From an uncultured Alphaproteobacteria bacterium (GTDB lineage Bacteria; Pseudomonadota; Alphaproteobacteria; HIMB59): DNA of 64,000 nt. The stretch covers positions 1 to 64,000 of the forward strand of contig CACDYZ010000002.1 of NCBI GenBank assembly GCA_902557145.1. Direction: 5' to 3'. Every line of letters begins with the position of its first letter. The first letter of the stretch is position 1. The notes below the pieces were generated by a model. The model ran no database searches. It was not told the DNA's origin and saw only the letters and a program-made list of their open reading frames with translations. A program made the position numbers and the translations under genes. Of the stretch, positions 54,647 through 63,320 are shown piece by piece.

Positions 54647-55613
54647 TTATATTCCAAATATTGATCTATCTGAAATTATTAACAAAGGCTTAAATAGTGA
54701 TGCTGCTAAACAAATAGCAAAAAGTATAAAAGAAGCATCTGAAGATATTGGTTTTTTTACGGTAACAAATCATGGTATTCCAATTTCTAAAATTAATAAT
54801 CTTTTAAAAACTTGTAAAAAATTTTTTTATTTACCGGAAGAAGATAAACTGAAAATTGCCCCAAAAAAATGGAATCCTAATACAAATACAGTTTATAGGG
54901 GATACTTTCCTAGCTCAGTTAATGGTAAAGAGGGATTAGATATAGGAGACCCTCTTTTAAAACAAGATATGGCTGAATTATTAAAAAAAGAAAAATTTGA
55001 GGTAAATCATGATATGACATTTTTAGATCCATCCTGGCAAGCTACTATAAATAACTATTTTGATGATCTTCATAACCTTGGAATGATTATATTTAAAACT
55101 ATTATATCTTCATTCTCCTCTAATTTATCTATCGCTGATCGAGCATTTCAAAGACCAAAGACACTCTCTACTTTAAGATTTAACTACTATCCCAAACAGG
55201 ACAAACCTGTTGAAGTTTCCTCGCAAGACGGTGTTGCTTTAGGTTGTGAGACTCATGTTGACAGCGGAATAATGACTATTTTATATCAAGATAAAAAAGG
55301 TGGTTTGCAAGTTCAAAATAGACACTCTCTTGAATGGCATGATGTTCCTCATGATCCTAATGCTTTTGTAATTAATACAGGGTTGGCATTAGAATATTTA
55401 ACTAATGGTAGAATGAAAGCTACTAACCACAGAGTACTTTTTAATCAAGAAGAACGTATTTCAATACCTTTCTTTTTTGAACCTTCTTACGACTTTAAAT
55501 TAGATCCAAAATATTTGGATATTAATGAAAATTTAATTTATAATATTGATAGCTATGAAGATTTTCTCACTAATTCACTCAAAAAATTTGTTGAATATGA
55601 CAGGCCTGCCTAA
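54636..55613 (+). CDS. isopenicillin N synthase-like Fe(II)/2-oxoglutarate dioxygenase
   Basis: Bacterial relatives of plant and fungal 2OG oxygenases with unknown small-molecule substrates. The 325 residues start MQNNYIPNIDLSE (ATG at 54636; the longer track start would lie inside the preceding gene and adds an unlikely basic leader). They show GFFTVTNHGIP, the iron-binding HVD in CETHVDSGIMTIL, and the second His and RxS in TNHRVLFNQEERISIPFF. Its last codons overlap the lipoprotein gene by 17 bases. Confidence 0.87.
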   Translation: MQNNYIPNIDLSEIINKGLNSDAAKQIAKSIKEASEDIGFFTVTNHGIPISKINNLLKTCKKFFYLPEEDKLKIAPKKWNPNTNTVYRGYFPSSVNGKEGLDIGDPLLKQDMAELLKKEKFEVNHDMTFLDPSWQATINNYFDDLHNLGMIIFKTIISSFSSNLSIADRAFQRPKTLSTLRFNYYPKQDKPVEVSSQDGVALGCETHVDSGIMTILYQDKKGGLQVQNRHSLEWHDVPHDPNAFVINTGLALEYLTNGRMKATNHRVLFNQEERISIPFFFEPSYDFKLDPKYLDINENLIYNIDSYEDFLTNSLKKFVEYDRPA

Positions 55614-56055
55614 ATTAATCTTCTTATCTCTTTTTGTATTTATATCAGCTTGTGGTGGATTTAATACAGGAGTAAAAAAATCAGATACCCAAAAAATAAA
55701 TACAGTTAAATATGGCACGCTTGTTGCTGCTGAACCAGTCAAAATTACTGGTGAAAGCTCTGGTTTAGGGGCCCTTACAGGAGGTTTAGTAGGTTTTGTT
55801 GTCGGATGCGGAGAAGGCATTTTAGATGATGACTGCAGAGATGCTGCAGCAGTGGTTGGAACTATTGGTGGAGCAATAGTAGGTTATGTCGCTGGTTCAT
55901 CATTAGGAGATCATACAGGTTTTCAATATGTTGTAGACGTTGATGACACAGATGATGATATTTCAATAGTTCAATCAGGCGCAGAACAAATACCAATTGG
56001 TTCTAGAGTGACTATTGCTATTGGAACTAACACTAGAATTATTATATCAGAATAA
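55597..56055 (+). CDS. glycine-zipper lipoprotein (SlyB/Pcp-like)
   Basis: An envelope lipoprotein: signal peptide LIFLSLFVFISACGG with a lipobox Cys, then a KYGTLVAAEPVKI strand typical of SlyB-like outer-membrane proteins. Two glycine-rich zipper helices follow (GLGALTGGLVGFVVGCGEG and VVGTIGGAIVGYVAGSSLG) and a C-terminal beta region ending VTIAIGTNTRIIIS. The ATG at 55597 (MTGLPK) is preferred over the upstream in-frame ATGs because it gives a proper signal peptide; 152 residues. Confidence 0.82.
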   Translation: MTGLPKLIFLSLFVFISACGGFNTGVKKSDTQKINTVKYGTLVAAEPVKITGESSGLGALTGGLVGFVVGCGEGILDDDCRDAAAVVGTIGGAIVGYVAGSSLGDHTGFQYVVDVDDTDDDISIVQSGAEQIPIGSRVTIAIGTNTRIIISE

Positions 56056-56072
56056 CTTACAGGAGATAAAGA

Positions 56073-56375
56073 ATGTTTATTGCAATGAATAGATTCAAAG
56101 TAAAATTAGGTGAGGAGAAATATTTTGAAGATATTTGGAAGAATAGGGATACTCATTTAAACGAGGTACCTGGTTTTAAAAAATTTAATTTAATAAAAAG
56201 TGAGTCTAATGAAGAATATACACTTTATGCCTCTCATAGTGAGTGGGGTTCAAAACAAGATTTTATAAATTGGACTAAGTCTGAAGCTTTTAGGATGGCA
56301 CATAAAAATGCAGGTGGACATAAAACAGTATATTTAGATCACCCACAGTTTGAAGGTTTTGAGGTAGTAATTTAA
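56073..56375 (+). CDS. antibiotic biosynthesis monooxygenase-fold protein, IsdG/HmuD heme-monooxygenase-like
   Basis: A 100-residue ferredoxin-like-fold protein. The N-terminal FIAMNRFKVKLG has an Asn, and WTKSEAFRMAHKNAG has the Trp and His in the spacing known for IsdG-type heme-degrading monooxygenases, so heme cleavage is plausible. A good ribosome binding site (AGGAGA) precedes the ATG. No heme uptake genes are nearby. General ABM-family function cannot be excluded. Confidence 0.8.
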   Translation: MFIAMNRFKVKLGEEKYFEDIWKNRDTHLNEVPGFKKFNLIKSESNEEYTLYASHSEWGSKQDFINWTKSEAFRMAHKNAGGHKTVYLDHPQFEGFEVVI

Positions 56376-56399
56376 GAAAATATTACCTATTTTTTACAA

Positions 56400-56840
56400 A
56401 TGGACATAGTAAATCACGAAATATTATTGAGTGGTAATGTGATGGGAACAATGTTCTTTGCTTGTACTATTTATATTACATTGGTTATAGCTAGGTATGC
56501 AACTCTTGCAAAATTAATTAGAGATTCTAGATCTAATATTGAAACAAATAAATTAAAGTTTAAAAATCAAAGTGAATATTCTTTTCATATCTTGCATTAT
56601 GAAAAAAGACTTAAACTATTACGATACACACTTTACTTATCCCTTTTTGGAGGGATAGCATTGTGTACAAGCTTATTATTTTTGTTATTAAATTACAGCT
56701 TCATTGCTGCTATAAGTTTTGGTATTCATCTTTGTTTAGTATTAAGCGCATTAGTAACTCTTGTATATGAACTAGCTGTATCTTTTGAGGCATTAACTGA
56801 GCATTTAGACATAATGAGAACCTTAAAAGATAAATTTTAA
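56400..56840 (+). CDS. DUF2721 domain-containing membrane protein
   Basis: A 146-residue inner-membrane protein with three predicted helices: GTMFFACTIYITLVIARYATL, YTLYLSLFGGIALCTSLLFLLL and FGIHLCLVLSALVTLVYELAVS. A basic loop (LHYEKRLKLLRY) links the first two, and SFEALTEHLD lies near the end, as in DUF2721. Function unknown. Followed by tRNA-Ser on the opposite strand. Confidence 0.72.
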   Translation: MDIVNHEILLSGNVMGTMFFACTIYITLVIARYATLAKLIRDSRSNIETNKLKFKNQSEYSFHILHYEKRLKLLRYTLYLSLFGGIALCTSLLFLLLNYSFIAAISFGIHLCLVLSALVTLVYELAVSFEALTEHLDIMRTLKDKF

Positions 56841-56865
56841 AATAAAAAAAATAAATTAGATTTTA

Positions 56866-56955
56866 TGGCGGAAGGACTGGGATTCGAACCCAGGAAAGAG
56901 TTGCCCCTTTGCCGGTTTTCAAGACCGGTGCTTTCAACCGCTCAGCCATCCTTCC
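56866..56955 (-). tRNA. tRNA-Ser (anticodon UGA)
   Basis: Read on the minus strand, the 90-base sequence has the acceptor GGAAGGA paired with TCCTTCC, discriminator G and encoded CCA. The D arm is GGCTGAGCGGTTGAAAGC, the anticodon stem ACCGG/CCGGC-type around CTTGAAA (anticodon TGA), and there is a long variable arm and a T arm with GGTTCGAATCC. The long variable arm is the class II feature of serine tRNAs. Confidence 0.96.
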
Positions 56956-57004
56956 AAAGCGATTTGTATTTAATAAAGAAAATTAGAAAAAAAACAACTT
57001 GTAT

Positions 57005-57391
57005 TTAGCTATTTTGAGTACCATCAATTCGTCTTGTGCTAGAGATAACTCCAAGCATAAAAACAATAATTGATGATGGAAATAGGAAATAACCAATAGT
57101 ATAGGTGTCTGGATAATACTGCATACCAGTGTATAAAACGATACCGTTCATGAGACAAAGAATTAAAAATACAACATTTGTACCAATTCTACTTAGTATC
57201 ATACCTAAGGGCTTCAAAACAACAATAGCTGCTGCACATACAAAGATTATGGCTGGAATAATATTCATGAGCAATCCCATCGACTCGGAGTAGGTGTAGT
57301 CCTCTAATGAGTCCCAAGGCAGTAGCATTGAAGCTAGCATCATTAAAATAGAGACATAAACAAATCTCTTACCTATACTTGTTAAAATCAT
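57005..57391 (-). CDS. small membrane protein of unknown function (128 aa)
   Basis: Not recognised. Four hydrophobic helices are seen: FVYVSILMMLASMLLPW, MNIIPAIIFVCAAAIVVLKP, NVVFLILCLMNGIVLYTGM and IGYFLFPSSIIVFMLGVIS, with short loops and a polar tail TRRIDGTQ. It is read from an ATG at 57391, divergent from mltB. A membrane integrity or sensing role is possible, but nothing specific can be said. Confidence 0.65.
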   Translation of the reverse strand: MILTSIGKRFVYVSILMMLASMLLPWDSLEDYTYSESMGLLMNIIPAIIFVCAAAIVVLKPLGMILSRIGTNVVFLILCLMNGIVLYTGMQYYPDTYTIGYFLFPSSIIVFMLGVISSTRRIDGTQNS

Positions 57392-57504
57392 TGGATAGTT
57401 ATAACAAATGATAAAATTTTTAATAGTTTAATGATTTGATAAATTTTAAGAAATAACTATTAGATGAATGGATGTATAATAGATTTATATCTAGGAATCA
57501 GAAT

Positions 57505-58557
57505 ATGTTAAAAATTTATCTTTATATTTGCCTTTGCTTTTTTTTTACTCTCAATATTAATGCTCACGATGCTAAAAACTGTGATGTCCTTGAAAATTAC
57601 GACTTTTCTGGCTTTGATGACTGGAAATCCGAAGTAGTCCAAAGATCTGATGAATTTGGTCTAGATCGGGGTTTTGTGTCTGAATTAATTGCTCCGTACG
57701 AGGTAAATAAAAGGGTGATTGAAAATGATAAATGCCAACCTGAATTTACTTTAACATTCTCAGAATATATTGAAAAACGAATTTCCGATTTAAGAATTAA
57801 AAATGGACTTAATAATAAAAGTAAATACAATGGTTTATTAAATAAAATTGATAAATATTATAATGTTCAATCAAGATTTATATTATCAATCTGGGGCTTA
57901 GAGACAGCATACGGGAAAATTACAGGTAATTATCCAGTGTTAGAGAGTCTTTTAACTATGTCTTATGATGAGAGAAGAAGACGATATTTTACAAAAGAAC
58001 TCTATAATGCTTTAAAAATATTAGAACAAGGTCACATTAATCTTACTGACTTCAAAGGCTCATGGGCTGGGGCAATGGGTCAAAACCAATTTATGCCCAC
58101 AAGTTTCTTAAATTATGCTCAAGATTTTAATAATGATGGTAAAAAGAACATTTGGACTGACACTGAAGACTCTTTAGCCTCCATTGCAAGATATCTTCAA
58201 GGTGTAGGATCTAATAAATGGGACCCTAATTATACTTGGGGTAGGGAAGTTATACCCCCAGATAATATTAAATCATTAGAACCTGAATTATTTATCAAGA
58301 GAGAAAAAGGCTGTTTAGCTGTTAAAAAACTCTCTAAAAAACTACCTTTGAGAGATTTTAAACAGATGAATTTTAAAAAAATGGACGGTAGTTCACTAGA
58401 TAGCTTAGATATAAGTAGTTATTTACTCAGAATGGGAAGAGAAGAGGGAGATTTCAGGTATTTTATCGTCTATAACAATTATCTTAATATTCTCTCATAT
58501 AATTGTTCTAATTATTATGGTCTTTCAGTTGGATTATTAAGTGATAAATTTAAATAA
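57505..58557 (+). CDS. lytic murein transglycosylase (MltB/SLT-domain 2 type)
   Basis: Cleaves peptidoglycan between MurNAc and GlcNAc in the periplasm. A signal peptide (LKIYLYICLCFFFTLNINA) is followed by the MltB-like core: the catalytic Glu in SIWGLETAYGKITGNYPVLESLLTM, SWAGAMGQNQFMPTSFLNYAQDFNNDG and the late YLLRMGREEGDFRYF. The track start (57472) adds 11 residues; the ATG at 57505 with an upstream AGGAA gives the cleaner signal peptide. First gene of a run with the RlpA-like and DacA genes, all peptidoglycan enzymes. Confidence 0.92.
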   Translation: MLKIYLYICLCFFFTLNINAHDAKNCDVLENYDFSGFDDWKSEVVQRSDEFGLDRGFVSELIAPYEVNKRVIENDKCQPEFTLTFSEYIEKRISDLRIKNGLNNKSKYNGLLNKIDKYYNVQSRFILSIWGLETAYGKITGNYPVLESLLTMSYDERRRRYFTKELYNALKILEQGHINLTDFKGSWAGAMGQNQFMPTSFLNYAQDFNNDGKKNIWTDTEDSLASIARYLQGVGSNKWDPNYTWGREVIPPDNIKSLEPELFIKREKGCLAVKKLSKKLPLRDFKQMNFKKMDGSSLDSLDISSYLLRMGREEGDFRYFIVYNNYLNILSYNCSNYYGLSVGLLSDKFK

Positions 58558-59314
58558 TTTAATTAGAATATTGTTTTTACTAATTTTATCCTCTTGTACG
58601 ATTAGCTCTATTGAAACAGTTGAGGATAAAAAAATAACTAAGGAAGTGCCATCTCAGGAGTACTTTAAAAAAGCTGACGTAAATATATCTCCTTTAGCAG
58701 AATATAATATAGATTTTACAGTTTTAGAAAAATTTGTTTTTGATGAGAGGATTAATGGGAATAATATTCATCATTCGAAGTTACCTATACCAAGTGTTAT
58801 TAAGCTCTCTGATCCTAAAAACTTAAATAATAGCATTATTGTTAGAAATATTAAGTTAGAAACAGAAAATAGACTTTCTCTGAGCAAAGATATTATTGAT
58901 AAAATATCACTAAATACAAATGTCTATTTAGAATTCTTAAAAGATGAATCAATAATACTAAGGAATGTTGTTGATTCTAAAGAGGAAAGTAAAATAAAAA
59001 TGGATGATACAGAGATATCATTTGAAAATCTTGACGAAGATCAAACTGAAATTAGTGAAAAACTTGATTATGAAAAAATTAAATCCCTAGAAATTAAAAA
59101 CTCAGAGAAAATAAATACTATTTTAGTTAATATTTATGAGAACATAAAAACGGCTAAGCTGAAAACAAATAAAATTAAGAATTTAGGACTCTTTTATGAA
59201 GAAAATGATGAGGGTGTTATGGTTTTTGCTGGCCCATTTCCTAACAATGATATAGATCTTAAGTTGGATTTCTTGATTAAAAATGGATATATAAATGCTA
59301 AAAAAACCCGCTAA
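58541..59314 (+). CDS. degenerate RlpA-like lipoprotein with C-terminal SPOR-like segment
   Basis: It starts at a GTG (58541) inside the mltB 3' end. A lipoprotein signal (LFLLILSSC) is followed by a long polar region. The stretch SKLPIPSVIKLSDPKNLNNS (about 80-100) parallels the RlpA barrel segment usually written LPLPSxVxVTNLxNGRS, but the catalytic NDRGP that should follow is absent (NIKLE). The C-terminus (VFAGPFPNNDIDLKLDFL) looks like the last half of a SPOR domain. The locus between mltB and dacA is the normal rlpA place. Probably a catalytically dead, peptidoglycan-binding relative. Confidence 0.62.
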   Translation: MINLNNLIRILFLLILSSCTISSIETVEDKKITKEVPSQEYFKKADVNISPLAEYNIDFTVLEKFVFDERINGNNIHHSKLPIPSVIKLSDPKNLNNSIIVRNIKLETENRLSLSKDIIDKISLNTNVYLEFLKDESIILRNVVDSKEESKIKMDDTEISFENLDEDQTEISEKLDYEKIKSLEIKNSEKINTILVNIYENIKTAKLKTNKIKNLGLFYEENDEGVMVFAGPFPNNDIDLKLDFLIKNGYINAKKTR

Positions 59315-60422
59315 ATTATTACTATTAATTGTATTTCTTCTACTAACAAGACAATCATCCGCTATTGAAAGTATTGCAAAAACTGCACTTGTTATTGATT
59401 TATCGACCAACGAAATTCTTCTAGAAAAAAATTCAACAGAAAAAACTTACCCATCAAGTATGACTAAAATGATGACTGCTCTTGTGGCATTTGAAAAAAT
59501 TAAAGATGGTAGTTTATCATTAGATCAAGAGTTCCTAATTAGTAAAAAAGCATGGAAAATGGGTGGCTCAAAGATGTTTATAGAGGTTGATAAACTTGTG
59601 AGTGTTTATGATCTTCTTCTCGGCGTTGTGGTTCAGAGTGGAAATGATGCATCTATTGCTATTGCTGAGGGCATATCAGGTTCTGAAGAGATATTTGCAA
59701 TAGAGATGAATAATTTAGGTAAAAAAATTGGTTTAACTGGAAGCAATTTTACTAATAGCAGTGGATGGCCTGATGATAATCATTACACGACTTCTGAAGA
59801 TTTAGCTAAAATAGCCCAATATACTATTGAAAATCACTATGAATTGTATCAGATGTATAAAATCAGTGATTTTACTTATAACGGTATTAAGCAGGACAAT
59901 AGAAACCCTCTTCTCTATACATTTGAGGGTGCTGATGGCTTTAAAACTGGTTACACAGAGGCTGCAGGATATGGACTAGTAGGATCTGCGGAAAGAGGGG
60001 ATAGGCGCCTTATTGTAGTTCTAAATGGGCTAGAGTCCTCTAAATCAAGAGCTCAAGAGTCTTTGAGGTTAATGGATTGGGGTTTTAATAATTTTCAGTT
60101 GGTAGATTTTTATAAAAAAAATGAGGTCATACAAGAGGTTGATACTTGGTTAGGTAAAGAGGATAAAGTAGACCTTGTTGCGTTAGAAGACATTAGTGTA
60201 AGCATACCAAAAGCCCAATTATCTTCAGCTAAAGTTACTGTACTCGTAGAAGAGCCAATAGCAACACCGATTAAAATAGGAGACCAAATAGCAAAGTTAC
60301 AAATATCTTTTGCAGATAAGCAAGTAGATTTTCCTTTATATTCTGGTGAAGACATTGATCAAAAGAATTTCTTTTCAAGAATATTTTCAGCTATTTATTA
60401 TATCATTCTTGGATCTAACTAA
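59295..60422 (+). CDS. dacA: D-alanyl-D-alanine carboxypeptidase (penicillin-binding protein 5/6 family)
   Basis: Trims the terminal D-Ala from peptidoglycan stem peptides. The 375 residues include a signal peptide (LLLLIVFLLLTRQSSA), the active-site SxxK in YPSSMTKMMTA (Ser55/Lys58), SGND for the SxN motif and KTGYTEAAGYG for KTG. A C-terminal beta domain and a terminal amphipathic helix (FSRIFSAIYYIILGS) that may anchor it to the inner membrane follow. It overlaps the RlpA-like gene by 20 bases. Confidence 0.95.
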   Translation: MLKKPAKLLLLIVFLLLTRQSSAIESIAKTALVIDLSTNEILLEKNSTEKTYPSSMTKMMTALVAFEKIKDGSLSLDQEFLISKKAWKMGGSKMFIEVDKLVSVYDLLLGVVVQSGNDASIAIAEGISGSEEIFAIEMNNLGKKIGLTGSNFTNSSGWPDDNHYTTSEDLAKIAQYTIENHYELYQMYKISDFTYNGIKQDNRNPLLYTFEGADGFKTGYTEAAGYGLVGSAERGDRRLIVVLNGLESSKSRAQESLRLMDWGFNNFQLVDFYKKNEVIQEVDTWLGKEDKVDLVALEDISVSIPKAQLSSAKVTVLVEEPIATPIKIGDQIAKLQISFADKQVDFPLYSGEDIDQKNFFSRIFSAIYYIILGSN

Positions 60423-60437
60423 ATAATATCTAAATAA

Positions 60438-61037
60438 ATGAAAGTGATTAGTTTTGAAGGTTTTGAGTATTCAGGGAAGTCTACCCAAATTAAACTATTA
60501 AAAAAATATTTTATAAAAAATAAAATTAAGTCTACTTTTACTAGAGAACCAGGGGGTAATAAAGACTTAGAAAAAATTAGAAATATAATTATTAAATCTA
60601 ATTTTGATAATTTGAGTTTAATAATGTTTTTCTTTGCCTCTAGGTTTTCACTTCTATCTTCACTTAAAAATAATGATTTAATTGTATTTGATAGGTTTTT
60701 TGACTCAACATATGCCTACCAAAAATATAATTTAAAAGAAAAAAAACTAATAATTAGATTAATCAATTTAATTGATCAAAAATTTATCCCAAATATTACT
60801 TTTTATTTAAAATTAGATAAAAAAAATTTAATGGAAAGGAAAAATAAAAGAGTTTATTCGAATAAATTTGATAAGAAGTATTTTGGACAATTTTCAAGAA
60901 TTCAAAAAAATTATAATGAAATATCAAAAATAAAAATAGGAAAACGAAAGTTTGTTACAATTGATGCTTCGCTATCATCTAATGAAATACACGAAAAAAT
61001 TATAGTACATCTAAAGAAATGCAAATTAATAAGATAA
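60438..61037 (+). CDS. tmk: thymidylate kinase
   Basis: dTMP to dTDP for DNA synthesis. The 199 residues start KVISFEGFEYSGKSTQIKLL, a P-loop in which the common GGEGAGKST is FEYSGKST. They carry the TREPGG loop and the DR motif in VFDRFFDSTYAYQ. The LID region is very Lys/Asn rich, in keeping with the AT content. It overlaps holB by 19 bases. Confidence 0.92.
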   Translation: MKVISFEGFEYSGKSTQIKLLKKYFIKNKIKSTFTREPGGNKDLEKIRNIIIKSNFDNLSLIMFFFASRFSLLSSLKNNDLIVFDRFFDSTYAYQKYNLKEKKLIIRLINLIDQKFIPNITFYLKLDKKNLMERKNKRVYSNKFDKKYFGQFSRIQKNYNEISKIKIGKRKFVTIDASLSSNEIHEKIIVHLKKCKLIR

Positions 61038-61810
61038 TTAATACAATAAAATCTGAGAGTAGTGGGTTCTATTTATTAGAAGTTACAAATGTTGATACTA
61101 TTTCAACTATTGAAGATGAAATTTTAAATTGCTTTTATGAGAAGCAATATGAAATAGATACAAGTTTTATTAACTTACAGCCTGAAGAAAATACTAAATT
61201 TATAACAATTGACCAAATCAGAAAAATGAAAAAAGATTTTCTTCACACTAATGTTTTAAATTTAAATCGAGTTATATTTGTCAAAGAAGTGAATAATTTA
61301 AATATAAATGCTTTAAACGGCCTTTTAAAAATAATAGAGGAAATACCTTCAAAAACTTATTTTATATTTTGTTCCTCTAACTTAATTAGTCTGCCTGAAA
61401 CTATTATTTCTAGGGCTAGGGTTATAAGGGATAATAACACTCTAATGAATTTCGATGACTTAAATACTATGATGAAAGATATAGTAAATCAAAATCAAAA
61501 TATATCAGAAGACTTGATTCATTCTCTTATAAATCCATTTATCAATTTAAAAAAAACAGATTTTTTTGATAAAATTAAACTTTTTAGTAAAGATCAAATA
61601 AATATATGTTCATCAATATTCTTAAAAATACTTAATTATCATTTAAAAAAGAATTTAACTAATAAAAAGCTCTATAAGTACCTTTTTAAACTACATTCTG
61701 ATTACTTAATTGATGTCGACGAAAGTATAAAATTTAATACATTAACAAATGATTTAATATCGATATATTTTACAAGATTAAATTCTAACCTCATAAAATA
61801 TGTCAAATAA
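61019..61810 (+). CDS. holB: DNA polymerase III delta'-like subunit, degenerate
   Basis: Part of the clamp loader by position (tmk-holB-metG is conserved) and by the sequence ITIDQIRKMKKDFLHTN, RVIFVKEVNNLNINALNGLLKIIEEIP, and SRARVI, which match the delta' sensor and AAA lid regions. Only 263 residues. The N-terminal P-loop and the four-Cys zinc module expected in the first 100 residues are not seen. Delta' is a non-catalytic subunit in known loaders, so loss of these motifs need not abolish function. Confidence 0.8.
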   Translation: MQINKIINTIKSESSGFYLLEVTNVDTISTIEDEILNCFYEKQYEIDTSFINLQPEENTKFITIDQIRKMKKDFLHTNVLNLNRVIFVKEVNNLNINALNGLLKIIEEIPSKTYFIFCSSNLISLPETIISRARVIRDNNTLMNFDDLNTMMKDIVNQNQNISEDLIHSLINPFINLKKTDFFDKIKLFSKDQINICSSIFLKILNYHLKKNLTNKKLYKYLFKLHSDYLIDVDESIKFNTLTNDLISIYFTRLNSNLIKYVK

Positions 61811-63320
61811 GTATTTTACAACTCCAATTTATTATGTGAATGACAAACCTCATATAGGTCATGCATATACATCCATCGCTGTTGATATTTTAAAAAGATT
61901 TTACAATTGTAGAGGATTAAATTCTTATTTTTTAACAGGGACTGATGAACATGGACAGAAAGTAGAAAAAGCAGCACTAGAAAAAAATATAGATCCTCAA
62001 AAATTTACTGATACCGTATCTGAAAATTTCCGTGATTTGAGTAGTTTATTAAATCTATCTAATGATGATTTCATAAGAACAACTGAGGATAGACATAAAA
62101 AATCTGTTCAAAATTTATGGAAAGTTCTTTTAGAGAAAGATGAAATTTATTTATCTAAGTATAGTGGTTGGTATTCTGTTAGAGATGAAGCTTTTGTTGC
62201 AGATAACGAAATAATAGAAAAAAATGGAAAAAAATATAATGGTTTTGGATCTGAACTATCCTGGGTAGAAGAAGAGTCTTATTTTTTTAGACTTTCTAAA
62301 TGGCAGAATAAGCTTTTAGATTTTTATAAAAATAACCCTGATTTCATTGTTCCTAAATCTAGATCAAACGAAGTGATAAAGTTTGTTGAGTCAGGTTTAA
62401 AAGATCTTTCTGTATCAAGGACTACATTTAAATGGGGAATAGATGTACCAACCGATGAAAAACATATTGTTTATGTTTGGCTAGATGCACTAACCAATTA
62501 CATATCTGCATTAGAATATCCTAATACAGACTCTGAGTTATATCAAAAATATTGGCCTGGGATACACGTAGTAGGGAAGGATATAATTAGATTTCACGCC
62601 ATTTTCTGGCCAGCTTTTTTGATGGCTGCTGATCTTCATCCACCAAAACAGATTGTAGCACATGGTTGGTGGACAAATGAGGGTCAAAAGATTAGTAAAA
62701 GCCTTGGGAATGTCATAGATCCCAAAGAATTAATTGATATTTATGGCCTTGACTCAGTTAGATATTTTTTATTCAGAGAGGTCCCGTTTGGCAATGATGG
62801 AGATTTTTCAAAAGTTGCTATCAAAAATAGAATAAACGGTGAATTAGCAAATAATTATGGCAATCTAATTCAAAGAATACTTAGTTTTATTTATAAAAAT
62901 TTAGATCAAAATATTGATTTAACTAAGGATAATTTTGATTTTGATATCTTAAAAAAAATTAATGAATCTGAAAAAAGGTTATTTGAATTTATAGAAAATT
63001 ATAAGTACGACGAATACCTAAAAACATTATTTTTATTTATGAATGATTTAAACAATTATGTTGATAAATCTGCTCCATGGGTATTAAAGAAAACAGATCC
63101 TGATGAGATGAAAAGGGTTTTAGCTAATATTTGTTTATGTATTATAAGAGTTAGTCAGTTCTTAGTGCCTTTTATGCCATCAAAAACCTCGGAAGTTTTT
63201 AGTTTATTTGAAAATACAAACAATATTGATTTAAATACCTTTGATAACTTTAAGGAAATCATTAACCTTAAATTTCTTAAAATTCAAAAACCTGAGCCAT
63301 TATTTATTAAAATTGAATAA
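61800..63320 (+). CDS. metG: methionyl-tRNA synthetase
   Basis: Class I synthetase charging tRNA-Met. The 506 residues contain the HIGH-type motif KPHIGHAYTS, TGTDEHGQKVEKAA, the KMSKS-type loop GQKISKSLGNVIDP, and an anticodon-binding helical domain with SAPWVLKK. The region usually containing zinc knuckles lacks Cys pairs, as in the shorter MetG form. No C-terminal tRNA-binding domain. Overlaps holB by 11 bases and tatD by 8. Confidence 0.96.
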   Translation: MSNKYFTTPIYYVNDKPHIGHAYTSIAVDILKRFYNCRGLNSYFLTGTDEHGQKVEKAALEKNIDPQKFTDTVSENFRDLSSLLNLSNDDFIRTTEDRHKKSVQNLWKVLLEKDEIYLSKYSGWYSVRDEAFVADNEIIEKNGKKYNGFGSELSWVEEESYFFRLSKWQNKLLDFYKNNPDFIVPKSRSNEVIKFVESGLKDLSVSRTTFKWGIDVPTDEKHIVYVWLDALTNYISALEYPNTDSELYQKYWPGIHVVGKDIIRFHAIFWPAFLMAADLHPPKQIVAHGWWTNEGQKISKSLGNVIDPKELIDIYGLDSVRYFLFREVPFGNDGDFSKVAIKNRINGELANNYGNLIQRILSFIYKNLDQNIDLTKDNFDFDILKKINESEKRLFEFIENYKYDEYLKTLFLFMNDLNNYVDKSAPWVLKKTDPDEMKRVLANICLCIIRVSQFLVPFMPSKTSEVFSLFENTNNIDLNTFDNFKEIINLKFLKIQKPEPLFIKIE

